Shown here in pieces: positions 36,404 through 44,923 of a stretch of 64,000 nucleotides of DNA. Position 1 is the first letter of the stretch; the number at the start of each line of letters is the position of its first letter. The position numbers and the translations under genes were made by a program. Source of the DNA: Saprospiraceae bacterium (GTDB lineage: Bacteria; Bacteroidota; Bacteroidia; Chitinophagales; Saprospiraceae); the NCBI GenBank assembly GCA_958295895.1, contig CATQHI010000009.1:214891-278890 (forward strand). The letters are read 5' to 3'. A model generated the notes under the pieces. The model was given only the letters and a program-made list of their open reading frames with translations. It had not been told where the DNA came from and did no database searches.

Positions 36404-36700
36404 TCACGATAATTCCGCCAGAAGAGTGTCTAAGTCCTCTTCAATATTAGCTTGCTCGACCAGTTTTTCTAATTCACCTGGCTCGAAGGGGCGGATGTGC
36501 TGCTCCGCTTTCAATTGTTCCAAATCAAACTTATGCTGTCGCAGGGTAGCATAAGTACTAAAGCCTGATAGAGAAGTAATCGAGTCGTCTGACTCATGCC
36601 TCACTTGGTCAATCGAAGCAGACACTCGTTCGAGCAAGTCTTCTCCGGAGATTGCTAGGATCCACTGCGCGATACTGGTCTTCTTACTCTCTAATGTCAT
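36404..36700 (-). CDS. Small acidic protein, possible orphan antitoxin
   Basis: A 98-residue cytosolic protein of unknown family. The N-terminal SKKTSIAQWILAISGEDLLERV resembles the start of small Bacteroidota antitoxins that precede RelE/ParE-type toxins, and the C-terminal half is a charged helix (LKAEQHIRPFEPGELEKLVEQ-like), as in toxin-neutralising tails. A toxin gene should overlap its stop on the left. There is only a 70-codon ORF (36190-36402) with low-complexity, serine-rich sequence that runs into a REP-like repeat, so no toxin is recognisable. The promoter side is AT-rich. The antitoxin label rests on shape only. Confidence 0.5.
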   Translation of the reverse strand: MTLESKKTSIAQWILAISGEDLLERVSASIDQVRHESDDSITSLSGFSTYATLRQHKFDLEQLKAEQHIRPFEPGELEKLVEQANIEEDLDTLLAELS

Positions 36701-36795
36701 CTTCTGACTGTATTACTGATTCTCAAACGCAAAGCAAAAATAGGAAGTTTCCTGCCCGCTCAATGCGCAACACCTCTATATAGCTATCCAACGCT

Positions 36796-37467
36796 GTGCA
36801 ATCACCTCCATCACTAACCTATGGCTTCATTGCCCTGACCCTCCTGACCGCCTGGTGGTTTTACCGGCTTACCGGCAGCCGGGCTGTGGTGGGAATAGGG
36901 TTCGTCCTCTGGTTGGCGGTACACGGCATACTGGCGTACGGTGGATTCTACGAAGTGACCGATACGCTGCCACCGCGACTGGCCCTGGTCATAGTGCCAA
37001 CGCTGGTACTGGCTCCTGTGATTGGCTTCAGTTCACTAGGTGAACCACTGCGAGCAGACCTGAACCTCGCGCATATTCACTACTTCCACGGTATACGCAT
37101 CTTGGTAGAGGTGGTATTCCTCCATGGATTATTTACCGCCGGCCTGGTCGCCGAAGTTGTAACCTTCAAGGGACAAAATGTAGACTTACTCGCTGGGATC
37201 ACCGGGCCCCTCGTCGGTCTCTTGGTCTTCCGTTTGGGCTGGTTGTCCCCTACCTACGCGATTGTGTGGAACGTGGCGGGTATCGTTTCACTGGGCTGGA
37301 CCGTCAGCCGGGCCGTACTCTCCGCTCCCTCCCCCTATCAGCAGTACGGTTTCGAGCAGCCCACGCTGGCGATTTTTTACTTTCCATTCATCTGGCTGCC
37401 AGCACTGGTGGCCCCGCTGATGATATGGGCACACTGTCTGGCGCTGGGTCGCCTGCTTAGACCCTGA
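36796..37467 (+). CDS. Polytopic membrane protein of unknown function
   Basis: A 223-residue inner-membrane protein with six or seven hydrophobic segments (FIALTLLTAWWFY, AVVGIGFVLWLAVHGILAYG, LALVIVPTLVLAPVIGF, LVEVVFLHGLFTAGLVA, ITGPLVGLLVFRLGW, AIVWNVAGIVSLGWTV, LPALVAPLMIWAHCLAL). The start is GTG 36796; no ATG lies upstream in frame. A His-rich cytosolic or lumenal turn (AHIHYFHGIRI) between helices 3 and 4 could bind metal or haem. No known transporter signature is seen. The gene ends 18 bp before the sulfurtransferase start but that gene has its own -7 box. Confidence 0.6.
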   Translation: MQSPPSLTYGFIALTLLTAWWFYRLTGSRAVVGIGFVLWLAVHGILAYGGFYEVTDTLPPRLALVIVPTLVLAPVIGFSSLGEPLRADLNLAHIHYFHGIRILVEVVFLHGLFTAGLVAEVVTFKGQNVDLLAGITGPLVGLLVFRLGWLSPTYAIVWNVAGIVSLGWTVSRAVLSAPSPYQQYGFEQPTLAIFYFPFIWLPALVAPLMIWAHCLALGRLLRP

Positions 37468-37472
37468 CCCCG

Positions 37473-37480
37473 TACCTTTC
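37473..37480 (+). promoter_or_regulatory. Candidate -7 box (TACCTTTC)
   Basis: Close to TAnnTTTG and ends five bases before the ATG of the sulfurtransferase, which suggests an almost leaderless transcript. Confidence 0.4.
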
Positions 37481-37485
37481 CTCCC

Positions 37486-38313
37486 ATGACCACCCCCCTC
37501 CTCTCCGTTCACGAGCTCGCCGCCCTCCTCCCCGACCAGCCCCTCCTGCTCGACTGCCGCTTCGACCTCGCCGACCTGGAGCAGGGCCGTCAGGAGTACT
37601 TAATCAGCCACATTCCCGGTGCCCACTACCTGCACCTCAACGACGACCTCTCAGGGGAAATCATCTCGGGCAAGACCGGCCGCCACCCGCTGCCCGACCT
37701 CGCCACCTTCGCCGAACACATGACCGCCCTGGGCCTCACCCCCGACCGCCCCGTAGTCGCCTACGACGACAAGGGCGGCGGCATCGCCGCCCGCGCCTGG
37801 TGGCTGCTTAAAGCGATTGGCCACGATAAGGTCGCCGTACTAGACGGGGGCTACCCTTTCTGGGTTATCGCCGGACAGGCCACCGCGGCCGGTGAGGAAG
37901 AAGCCACGCCGGCTCCGGCTCCTTACCCGGTTGTCATTCCCGAAGATATTTGCACCCGCGAACGCGCCCAAGTGGACGCCCTACGTACCGATCCCGACCA
38001 CGTGCTCGTCGACTCGCGCACCGCCGACCGCTACCGCGGCGAGAACGAAACGCTCGACCCCGTAGCCGGCCACATCGAGGGGGCCATCAACCTGCCGTGG
38101 CCGGATAATCTGGAGGGGGGGCGTACCTTCAAATCGAAGGAGGAACTGCGCGAGCGCTTCCGGGACCTCAAGGAAAAGCCGCAGCAGAATGTCTTCTACT
38201 GCGGCTCGGGCGTGACGGCCTGTCACAATATTCTGGCCTATTACTATACCTTCGGCGAGATGCCGGCGCTGTATGCGGGCAGCTGGAGTGAATACCTGAT
38301 CGACCTAGAATAG
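37486..38313 (+). CDS. Thiosulfate/3-mercaptopyruvate sulfurtransferase (tandem rhodanese)
   Basis: Moves a sulfane sulfur from thiosulfate or 3-mercaptopyruvate to a thiol acceptor or cyanide. Two rhodanese domains are present: an inactive N-terminal one (LLDCRFDLAD, HIPGAHYLHLNDDLSG, about 1-135) and an active C-terminal one (about 160-275, VLVDSRTADRYRGE, GHIEGAINLPW). The persulfide cysteine is in the loop CGSGVTACHN. The CGSGVT type of loop is shared by both substrates' enzymes, so the exact donor is open. At 275 residues it is full length and has no signal peptide, so it is cytosolic. It converges with the nucleotidyltransferase gene, and the two ends overlap by nine bases. Confidence 0.92.
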   Translation: MTTPLLSVHELAALLPDQPLLLDCRFDLADLEQGRQEYLISHIPGAHYLHLNDDLSGEIISGKTGRHPLPDLATFAEHMTALGLTPDRPVVAYDDKGGGIAARAWWLLKAIGHDKVAVLDGGYPFWVIAGQATAAGEEEATPAPAPYPVVIPEDICTRERAQVDALRTDPDHVLVDSRTADRYRGENETLDPVAGHIEGAINLPWPDNLEGGRTFKSKEELRERFRDLKEKPQQNVFYCGSGVTACHNILAYYYTFGEMPALYAGSWSEYLIDLE

Positions 38314-39213
38314 GGGACTCGGGTAGGTATTCTCGGCGACCAGCATGGCGAAGGCCTCCTGTACCTTGGGCTTATCCTCCTGGTAGGTGACGCCGTACCA
38401 CTTGTCCTCGCTGACGAGCACCTTGACCTTGGCACTACCGTCCTTGATCATGCCATCGACGAGCTCCGGAATGAGGTACTCGGCGCGGGGGTTGTCCTTG
38501 TTGGCGCGGGCAAACTCGGCAAAGCCCTTCTCGATGCGGTCAAAAATGGAGGGGTGGAAGCCCCAGAAATTCATGGATACGACCGACTCGTCGTCGAGTT
38601 CGTACTGGTGGCCGTCCTCGCCGAGGTAGCGCACCTTGCTATCGTCGCCACGCTGGATCTTCAGCCGCTCTTCTACGTCAGTGAGTAGGTAGTCTTCGGC
38701 TACGACGGTGACGCCGCGGTTGACGTGGCCGTGGTCGCTGAGCGTACGGTGCAGGATGTAGCCTACCATAGCGAAGGTCTCCTCGTCGGCCTCGGCAACC
38801 AGGAAGGAGGCCATCTTCTCGAAGGCCTCGATACCGTAGTAGTCGTCGGCGTTGATGACGGCGAAGGGCTCCTTAGTTACTTCCTTAGCTACAAGCATGG
38901 CGTGGGTGGTACCCCAGGGCTTTTCGCGCTTGGAGTAGTCGACATCGGAGGGTACGTAGCTGTCCATACCCTGGAAGGCATAAGCCACCTCGATTTTGTC
39001 GCCGAACTTACCGTCGAACTTCTCGCGGAAGGCCTCCTCGATGTCCTTGCGGATCACGAAGACGACCTTACCGAAGCCGGCACGAATCGCGTCATAGATG
39101 CTGTATTCAATGATGCCCTCTTCGCTGGGGCCGACGCCGTCGATCTGCTTGAGGCCGCCATAGCGACTGCCCATCCCCGCGGCGAGGATGACTAAGGTGG
39201 GTTTACTTGCCAT
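38305..39213 (-). CDS. Sugar-1-phosphate nucleotidyltransferase family protein
   Basis: A 302-residue cytosolic enzyme of the NTP_transferase fold, which joins a sugar 1-phosphate and an NTP to make a nucleotide sugar. The signature loop LAAGMGSRYGGLKQIDGVGP is at residues 10-30. The metal aspartates are probably in INADDYYG (about residue 120), and SMNFWGFHPSIFDRI is the usual sugar-binding side. It lacks the C-terminal left-handed helix of GlmU or GlgC, so it is closer to the UTP-glucose or mannose type; the sugar cannot be assigned. Its 3' end overlaps the sulfurtransferase gene. Confidence 0.85.
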   Translation of the reverse strand: MASKPTLVILAAGMGSRYGGLKQIDGVGPSEEGIIEYSIYDAIRAGFGKVVFVIRKDIEEAFREKFDGKFGDKIEVAYAFQGMDSYVPSDVDYSKREKPWGTTHAMLVAKEVTKEPFAVINADDYYGIEAFEKMASFLVAEADEETFAMVGYILHRTLSDHGHVNRGVTVVAEDYLLTDVEERLKIQRGDDSKVRYLGEDGHQYELDDESVVSMNFWGFHPSIFDRIEKGFAEFARANKDNPRAEYLIPELVDGMIKDGSAKVKVLVSEDKWYGVTYQEDKPKVQEAFAMLVAENTYPSPLF

Positions 39214-39228
39214 GTGTGGGTTTTTCTT

Positions 39229-39903
39229 CTAGAGCGAATCGGCCCGCCGTTTGTTTGCTTGCGCGGCCCGAAAATGCGTCGCTTCCCGCCGGCAGCGGTA
39301 GTAGGCCAGGGCGTAGGCACCACCCAGGGTCAGCACCCCGGTCAGAAAAATACCGATACTTATCCAGTTGACCAGCGGCGCGTAGGGGGGGAAAAAATTC
39401 TGTACCACCAGCAAGTTAATGGTCACCGCCAGGGCCGCGAGCAGCAGGCAAAAGATACACACCGCCCGCCCGACTTGCAGCGTCGGCTGCTGCTGCCGAA
39501 ACAGCGTCGTACGTAGGAACCGCCCGTACACGGCCTCACCCGGGTGCATCCGAATTAGCTCGCGCAGCACGTGCTCCGCCGTTGCATACTCCCCGATGCG
39601 AAAGGCACTGGCCGCTTTACGGAACAGCTGCTGCTCGAACACGTGCTCTTCCCGCCCCGGCATGTGACGAATATCGTGCCGAATGCTGGCGTGGATCACT
39701 AAATCCACCATCAGTTGGTGCTCGCGGTAGGCACCGGTCTCGAAGAGGGCATCTACGTAGTGTACGGTAAGCTCGAAGTGCTCCTCCACGTCCAGCCGCC
39801 CGATCTCCTGCTCGCGCTCCTCGTACATGCGGATCACCCGGTGGTAGTCGGTGGGGTCGATGGCGCGGAGCTCGCGGTAGAGGTGGGAGTAGTGGCGGGG
39901 CAC
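39229..39903 (-). CDS. Hypothetical protein with helical repeat domain and two C-terminal membrane helices
   Basis: A 224-residue protein not matched to a named family. Residues 1-130 are helical and rich in Tyr, His and Glu, in a TPR-like pattern (EHFELTVHYVDALFETGAYREHQLMV, FRKAASAFRIGEYATAEHVLREL). Two strong transmembrane segments follow (VCIFCLLLAALAVTINLLVV and WISIGIFLTGVLTLGGAYALAYY), then a basic tail (RCRREATHF, ANKRRADSL). The large domain therefore faces the cytosol, with both ends inside. It starts 63 bp before the divergent SH3 protein and lies 15 bp before the nucleotidyltransferase, which it may be cotranscribed with. Confidence 0.65.
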   Translation of the reverse strand: MPRHYSHLYRELRAIDPTDYHRVIRMYEEREQEIGRLDVEEHFELTVHYVDALFETGAYREHQLMVDLVIHASIRHDIRHMPGREEHVFEQQLFRKAASAFRIGEYATAEHVLRELIRMHPGEAVYGRFLRTTLFRQQQPTLQVGRAVCIFCLLLAALAVTINLLVVQNFFPPYAPLVNWISIGIFLTGVLTLGGAYALAYYRCRREATHFRAAQANKRRADSL

Positions 39904-39983
39904 GGAAAGGAGGCTGATTCGTTGCAGTAACTACGGGAAGCTACATCGGGTTGTCACGCCAGTGCCATGCAGCGGCCAAAGTG

Positions 39984-39991
39984 TAAATTTA
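39984..39991 (+). promoter_or_regulatory. Candidate -7 box (TAAATTTA) favouring the start at 40000
   Basis: Sits eight bases before ATG 40000 and after ATG 39967, so a transcript from it could only use the later start. Confidence 0.4.
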
Positions 39992-39999
39992 CCCCCTCC

Positions 40000-40617
40000 A
40001 TGGCCGCCCGCTCTACCCCCCAGCTCGTCCCCTTCGTGATCGTCTCCCTGGTCACCCTGTTCTTTATGCTGTGGGCGATGCGTCGCTGTAGCGCCAACGA
40101 CAGCGACTACGCCATGATCGAGGAGCGCAACACCCGCGAGGATTACCTAGACCGCCGCGACAGCATTCTGCGCGATAGCATCCGCAAGCTCCAGGCCGCC
40201 GCCGTGCTGGGTAGCCCCGGTGAAAGTCTGCTCTCGGAGGCCGAGCAGGAGGTCCTGGCCCGCGAGGCTGCCTTGCTGCGCGCCCGCACCCAGCCACTGC
40301 CCGGCGACAGTGGCGTCTATGTAGGCCGCCCCGCCCAGGTCGTGGTCAAAAACGAAACCACCCTCTACAGCACCATCGACGGGCTCAACGTCCGCGTCCA
40401 GCCCAGTCTCGGGGCCCCCATCCTGGCCCGCCTGCAGCTCTACGAACCGGTCACCTACATGAATGAGGTCACCGACTCGCTATACACCATCGACCTGGGT
40501 GATGTCACCCCCACCGAGCCCTGGGTGAAGGTGCGCCTACAGGACGGCAAGCTCGGCTGGGTCTACGGCGCTGGCGTACGCTACTACAAGTACCGGCTCG
40601 AGGGCGTCATCAACTAA
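40000..40617 (+). CDS. Membrane-anchored SH3-domain protein
   Basis: A protein of about 205 residues. ATG 40000 is preferred to 39967, because a -7 box lies between the two and a hydrophobic anchor follows soon after (LVPFVIVSLVTLFFMLWAM). A charged coiled segment comes next (IEERNTREDYLDRRDSILRDSIRKL and an Ala-rich helix with AEQEVLAREAALLRA). The last 90 residues form a bacterial SH3 domain (STIDGLNVRVQPSLGAPILARL, PWVKVRLQDGKLGWVYGAGV), a fold that often binds peptidoglycan or peptides. The domain would lie in the periplasm. It is five bases before the LpxD-like gene, so the two are probably cotranscribed. Confidence 0.75.
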   Translation: MAARSTPQLVPFVIVSLVTLFFMLWAMRRCSANDSDYAMIEERNTREDYLDRRDSILRDSIRKLQAAAVLGSPGESLLSEAEQEVLAREAALLRARTQPLPGDSGVYVGRPAQVVVKNETTLYSTIDGLNVRVQPSLGAPILARLQLYEPVTYMNEVTDSLYTIDLGDVTPTEPWVKVRLQDGKLGWVYGAGVRYYKYRLEGVIN

Positions 40618-40622
40618 AGCCC

Positions 40623-41537
40623 ATGCAGCTCCCCCAACCCACCACGGCTGCTGAACTAGCTGAAAAACTCAGCGCTGAACTCATCGGCGACGGCCACCTC
40701 AGTATCACCGGGGCCAACGAGATTCACCACGTCAAGCCCGGTGACCTCTGCTTCGTCGACCACCCCAAGTACTACGCGCCCACCCTGGCCTCAGCGGCTT
40801 CCGTCATCCTCATCGATAAGGTGCAGGAGTGTCCGCCCGGCAAGGCCTTACTTGTTCATCCCACCCCCTTCCAGGCCTACAACAGCGTCATCCGGGGGGC
40901 GCGGCCGCAGGTGCACTACAACTCGAACGAGGCTCCGGCGAGCGTGGGCAAGGGTACGATAATCGCTCCCGGCGTTCACCTCGGTAAGGGGGTCGTGATC
41001 GGGCGGGACTGCCTGCTAGAACCCAACTGCGTCATTGGCGAGGGCTGCGTACTGGGCGACCGGGTCACGGTCAGTGCCGGTACGGTCGTCGGTGGGGAGG
41101 CATTTTACTACAAGCGCACCGCCGAGGGGCTCACCGCCTGGCGCGGCGGGGGCAGCGTTCGGCTAGAGGACGACGTTTTCCTTGGACCCTGCTGCACCAT
41201 CGCCCGCGGCGTGTCGTCGACAACGGTCATCGGCCGCGGCAGCAAGCTCGACGCCCAGGTACAGATCGGTCACGACTGCCGCATCGGGGCCCACGTACAG
41301 ATGGCCGCCCAGGTCGGCGTGGCGGGTAACTGCGTGATCGGTGACTGGTCCATCCTCCAGGGGCAGGCCGGCATCGCCCAGAATGTGACCATGGGCGAGC
41401 GGACGGTCATTATGGCGCAGAGTGGGGTGGGGCGGGATTTACCGCCGGGGAAGAGCTGGTTCGGGTCGCCGGTGCAGGAGGCTCGCAAGGCGTTCCGGGA
41501 TTTGGTCGCCCTGCGGCGGTTGGGTAACAGGGAGTGA
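40623..41537 (+). CDS. LpxD-like UDP-3-O-acyl-glucosamine N-acyltransferase
   Basis: Left-handed parallel beta-helix acyltransferase related to LpxD, which adds the second acyl chain in lipid A synthesis. An N-terminal uridine-binding-like domain (1-105, GANEIHHVKPGDLCFVDHPKYY) leads to hexapeptide repeats (GVHLGKGVVIGRDCLLEPNCVIG) and the catalytic histidine region QIGHDCRIGAHVQMAAQVGVAG. At 304 residues it is somewhat shorter than typical LpxD (about 340), lacking part of the C-terminal helix. Bacteroidota often carry such a short paralogue beside a full LpxD, so the exact substrate is uncertain. The sequence RGARPQVHY is encoded by a copy of the dispersed 19-bp motif. Confidence 0.8.
   Translation: MQLPQPTTAAELAEKLSAELIGDGHLSITGANEIHHVKPGDLCFVDHPKYYAPTLASAASVILIDKVQECPPGKALLVHPTPFQAYNSVIRGARPQVHYNSNEAPASVGKGTIIAPGVHLGKGVVIGRDCLLEPNCVIGEGCVLGDRVTVSAGTVVGGEAFYYKRTAEGLTAWRGGGSVRLEDDVFLGPCCTIARGVSSTTVIGRGSKLDAQVQIGHDCRIGAHVQMAAQVGVAGNCVIGDWSILQGQAGIAQNVTMGERTVIMAQSGVGRDLPPGKSWFGSPVQEARKAFRDLVALRRLGNRE
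40897..40915 (+). repeat. Dispersed 19-bp motif, one mismatch
   Basis: GGGCGCGGCCGCAGGTGCA inside the LpxD-like gene, in the linker between the N-terminal domain and the beta-helix. Confidence 0.75.
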
Positions 41538-41705
41538 GTGGCGCCTGCGGCGCGGGGGTTCACCACAGATTAGGCACAGATTGAACACAGATTTTTACCC
41601 GTCTTCCCTGTAGCTTCAGCTCCGCTGACGTGAAATCTGTGGTGGAAATTTAGTGCTGTCAGGCACCCAAATACGGTGGTGAGCGCCACTCGTCCGATAG
41701 TAGCG

Positions 41706-41713
41706 TAAATTTG
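41706..41713 (+). promoter_or_regulatory. -7 promoter box (TAAATTTG) of the RelA/SpoT gene
   Basis: Exact TAnnTTTG match, 13 bases before the ATG at 41727. It follows a region with CCACAGATT...AATCTGTGG inverted sequence (about 41570-41645) that may terminate the LpxD-like transcript. Confidence 0.6.
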
Positions 41714-41726
41714 TTAGTAGAAGGAT

Positions 41727-43952
41727 ATGGCAGAAGTACTCGATATTACGGTAGCGGAGCAAGTAGCGATCGAGCAGGCCTACGAGGCCATGATCGCCAG
41801 CCTACGCACCCCCTTCTCGCGCGAGGACCGCGAGCAGATGGACCGTGCCTTCCGTCTGGCCAACTACAGCCACCGCCACCAGCGGCGCAAGTCGAGCGAG
41901 CCCTACATCTTTCACCCCATCGCCGTGGCGCGCATCTGTGCCGAGGAGATCGGACTGGGCCCTACCGCCATCTGTGCCGCCCTGCTGCACGACGTGGTCG
42001 AGGATACGCCGGTCACCACCGAGGAGCTACAGGAGCAGTTCGGGGAGCGCATTGCGCAGATGGTCAACGGCCTGACCAAGCTCGACAGCGCCTACCAGTC
42101 GGAGAGCCAACAGGCCGAGAACTTTAAGAAGGTGCTCAGTACCCTGGTGGTCGACGTGCGCATCGTGCTCATCAAGATGGCCGACCGGCTACACAACATG
42201 CGCACCATCAAGAGCATGCCGGAGCACAAGCAGCTCAAGATCGCCGCCGAGACCAGCTACATCTACGCCCCCCTGGCCCACCGGCTGGGGCTGTACAACT
42301 TCCGCTCCGAGTTCCTGGACCTGTGCATGAAGGTGCTGGAGCGCGACGAGTACAACTCCGTAGCCCGCAAGCTGCAGGAGACCAAGGCCGCGCGCGAGAA
42401 GTACATCGAGTCGTTCATCGCTCCGCTGCGCGAAAAGCTTGACGAGCTAGGCTACCGCTACCGCATCTTCGGCCGGCCGAAGTCGATCTATAGCATCGCC
42501 AATAAGATCAAAAAGAAGCAGGTACCCTTTGAGCAGATCTACGACCTGTTTGCCGTGCGTGTGATTCTAGACGTGCCGCGGGAGAAAGAGAAGCTGGCCG
42601 CCTGGGCCGTCTATAGCACCATCACCGATGCCTACCAGGCCGTGCCGAGCCGCCTGAAGGACTGGATAACGATTCCGAAGTCCAACGGCTACGAGAGCCT
42701 GCATACCACGGTAGTAGGTCCCGGGGCCCGCTTCGTGGAGGTGCAGATTCGCAGCGAGCGCATGAACGAGATCGCCGAGCGGGGCTTTGCTGCTCACTGG
42801 AAGTACAAGGGGGTGAGCAACCACCGCGATGTGTACGAGCAGTGGTTCGAAAGTGTACGCGACATCCTTGATAATCCGAATAGCGATACGGTACAGTTCC
42901 TGGGGGACTTCCGGGCCAATAGCTTCTTCAACGAGGAGGTGTACGTATACACGCCCGACGGAGATATGGTCGCCCTGCCCAAGGGCTCTACCGCACTCGA
43001 CTTTGCCTTCAGCGTGCACAGTATGGTGGGGTACCACTGCGTGAGCATCCTGTGCGACGAGCGCATCGTGCCCATGAGCTACGAGCTGCGTAACGGCGAC
43101 CGCCTGCGGGTCAATACCAGCCCAAGTCAGAAACCCAACCCGAGCTGGTTGGATATGGTCAAGACGGGCAAGGCTAAGGCCAAAATCCGCCAGTCGCTCA
43201 AGGAAGAAAAGCGCAAGGCCGGGGAGCTGGCCCGCGAGGCCCTCCTGCGCCGGCTCAAGAAGCTCAATGTCGAGGATGAGAAGCACGCCATCGAAGTGCT
43301 CGCCCGCTACCATACCGGCGGCAGTCACGTTGACCTGTTCTACGATATCGGACGGGAGACGCTGTCGATCGCTCAGGTGCTCAAACCCTTCATCGTAGAG
43401 CATGGTAAACTCACCCTTCCCGCTGCACCCGCGGCCCCGGCCCAGGAGAAGGATGCGGATAGCAAAGGAAGAAGAAACGGGACCAACCGCATCAAGGGCC
43501 ACACCAAGCTGCTCATCAACGGCGAGCCCGGCGACCAGCTTGAATACAGCATGGCCAACTGCTGCAACCCCGTGCAGGGCGACCAGGTGTTTGCCTACCT
43601 GACCTCAAATGCGGGACTGAAGATCCACCGCGTGATCTGCCCCAACGCCGAGAACCTGATGGCCAACTACGACTACCGCATCATGAAGGCCGAGTGGGTA
43701 AGTACGACCGAGCATAGCTTCGTGGCCGAGCTACAATTGACGGGCCTGGACAGTGGCAAGGGCGTGATTGAACGCATCAGTCACGAGATCGCCGAGATGG
43801 ACCTGGATATTCGCAGCTTCCAGATCGCGGCCGAGAGTGGCACCTTTACCGCGCGGGTGAGTCTGCTGGTGCGCAATACCGATCAGCTGCTACTAGCCCG
43901 GCGGGGCCTGCAAAACTTAGATAACGTCTCAACCGTTTCCCGGGTAGAATAG
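41727..43952 (+). CDS. Bifunctional (p)ppGpp synthetase/hydrolase, RelA/SpoT family
   Basis: Makes and breaks the alarmone (p)ppGpp in the stringent response. Domains in order are an HD hydrolase (about 45-190; HPIAVARICAEE, LLHDVVEDTP), a synthetase (about 240-370; GRPKSIYSIANKIKKK, YESLHTTVVGPG, EVQIRSERMNEIAERGFAAHWKYK), TGS (about 395-460; VYVYTPDGDMVALPKGSTALDFAF), a helical region and a C-terminal ACT domain (ELQLTGLDSGKGVIERISHEIAEM-like). The HDxxED motif is intact, so hydrolysis should work, and it is of Rel type. The linker before the Cys-rich segment (NCCNPVQGDQVFAY) contains AAPAAPA, encoded by the dispersed 19-bp motif. A Fur-family gene follows after 12 bp. Confidence 0.95.
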   Translation: MAEVLDITVAEQVAIEQAYEAMIASLRTPFSREDREQMDRAFRLANYSHRHQRRKSSEPYIFHPIAVARICAEEIGLGPTAICAALLHDVVEDTPVTTEELQEQFGERIAQMVNGLTKLDSAYQSESQQAENFKKVLSTLVVDVRIVLIKMADRLHNMRTIKSMPEHKQLKIAAETSYIYAPLAHRLGLYNFRSEFLDLCMKVLERDEYNSVARKLQETKAAREKYIESFIAPLREKLDELGYRYRIFGRPKSIYSIANKIKKKQVPFEQIYDLFAVRVILDVPREKEKLAAWAVYSTITDAYQAVPSRLKDWITIPKSNGYESLHTTVVGPGARFVEVQIRSERMNEIAERGFAAHWKYKGVSNHRDVYEQWFESVRDILDNPNSDTVQFLGDFRANSFFNEEVYVYTPDGDMVALPKGSTALDFAFSVHSMVGYHCVSILCDERIVPMSYELRNGDRLRVNTSPSQKPNPSWLDMVKTGKAKAKIRQSLKEEKRKAGELAREALLRRLKKLNVEDEKHAIEVLARYHTGGSHVDLFYDIGRETLSIAQVLKPFIVEHGKLTLPAAPAAPAQEKDADSKGRRNGTNRIKGHTKLLINGEPGDQLEYSMANCCNPVQGDQVFAYLTSNAGLKIHRVICPNAENLMANYDYRIMKAEWVSTTEHSFVAELQLTGLDSGKGVIERISHEIAEMDLDIRSFQIAAESGTFTARVSLLVRNTDQLLLARRGLQNLDNVSTVSRVE
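43424..43442 (-). repeat. Dispersed 19-bp motif, one mismatch
   Basis: TGCACCCGCGGCCCCGGCC in the interdomain linker of the RelA/SpoT gene, read as AAPAAPA. Confidence 0.75.
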
Positions 43953-43964
43953 TCCCCCCGCCCC

Positions 43965-44429
43965 ATGCAGACCAATCCGACCACCGACATCGAGCAGGTA
44001 AAGGAGCTCTTTGCCGAGCACCTGCGGGAGCGCAAGGCCCGTCGGACGCCGGAGCGCTTCGCCATCCTGGAGGAGATTTACAGCCGCGACGACCACTTCG
44101 ACGCCGAGTCGCTATACATCCACATGAAGACCAATAACTACCGGGTGAGCCGGGCTACGGTCTACAATACCCTGGAGCTACTGGTGAGCTGCGATCTGGT
44201 CAAGAAGCACCAGTTCGGCAAGAACCTGGCGCAGTACGAGAAGAGCTACGGCTACAAGCAGCACGATCATTTGATCTGTAACGGTTGTGGTAAGGTGCTG
44301 GAGTTCTGCGATCCGCGGGTGCAGCAGATCAAGAACATGATGGGGGAGATCCTGAACTTCAGGGTGACGGGGCACAGCCTGAACCTGTTTGGGGAGTGTG
44401 CGGGGGCTTGTGAGCGTACCAGGGGATAG
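43965..44429 (+). CDS. Fur-family metal-responsive transcriptional regulator
   Basis: A 154-residue dimeric repressor of the Fur/PerR/Zur family. The N-terminal winged helix is clear (RRTPERFAILEEIYSRDDHFDAESLYIHMK, YRVSRATVYNTLELLV). The dimerisation domain has the metal-site segment QHDHLICNGCGKVLEFCDP, with CxxC for structural zinc; a second cysteine pair (GECAGAC) near the C-terminus completes the Cys4 site. Which metal is sensed cannot be told. It starts 12 bp after the RelA/SpoT gene and is probably cotranscribed, linking stress alarmone and metal control. No adjacent target gene is seen. Confidence 0.92.
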   Translation: MQTNPTTDIEQVKELFAEHLRERKARRTPERFAILEEIYSRDDHFDAESLYIHMKTNNYRVSRATVYNTLELLVSCDLVKKHQFGKNLAQYEKSYGYKQHDHLICNGCGKVLEFCDPRVQQIKNMMGEILNFRVTGHSLNLFGECAGACERTRG

Positions 44430-44526
44430 GGGTGAAGGCTAAGGGCTTTTTCCATAAATTGGGGACTTCACTTGAACCGCAGGCGGGCCTAGCTTGCTTT
44501 CAATAAAAAAGATAAAACACGAACCT

Positions 44527-44907
44527 ATGTCATTCGAAATTACCGGAACGCTCGTCAAGAAATACGAAACCGAAACCAAGGGAGAATCCTTCCGGGTGCG
44601 CGACTTCGTGATCAAGGCCAATGACGGCGGACAGTACGACAATTTCGTCAAGTTTCAGACCACCCAGGACCGCACCTCCATCATCGACGACATGAACGAG
44701 GGCGACGAGATCAAGGTGCACTTCGACCTGCGCGGCCGCCAGTGGCAGGATAAGTACTTCACGAACCTGAACGCTTGGCGCGTGGAGGCGATGAGTGCGA
44801 ATAGTGCGCCAGTTGGTGCCGGTGCGTCGAGCAACAACGGTCCCGGCGACTTCCCCTCGGCCAACGATGAGCCCGTGCTCGAGGCCGACGACGATCTGCC
44901 CTTCTAA
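44527..44907 (+). CDS. DUF3127 family single-strand-binding-like protein
   Basis: A 126-residue protein typical of Bacteroidota. ATG 44527 is chosen because the conserved start MSFEITGTLVKKYETETKGESF begins there; the ORF track extends upstream through non-conserved codons. The family has an OB-fold-like core (FRVRDFVIKANDGG, NFVKFQTTQDR, VHFDLRGRQWQDKYFTNLNAWRVE), followed by a disordered acidic tail ending DDDLPF. That tail closely resembles the C-terminal peptide of SSB, which recruits DNA repair partners, so a nucleic-acid-binding role is reasonable inference. It is 16 bp before apaG in the same direction. Confidence 0.85.
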   Translation: MSFEITGTLVKKYETETKGESFRVRDFVIKANDGGQYDNFVKFQTTQDRTSIIDDMNEGDEIKVHFDLRGRQWQDKYFTNLNAWRVEAMSANSAPVGAGASSNNGPGDFPSANDEPVLEADDDLPF

Positions 44908-44923
44908 TTCACCCCCCCTGCCC

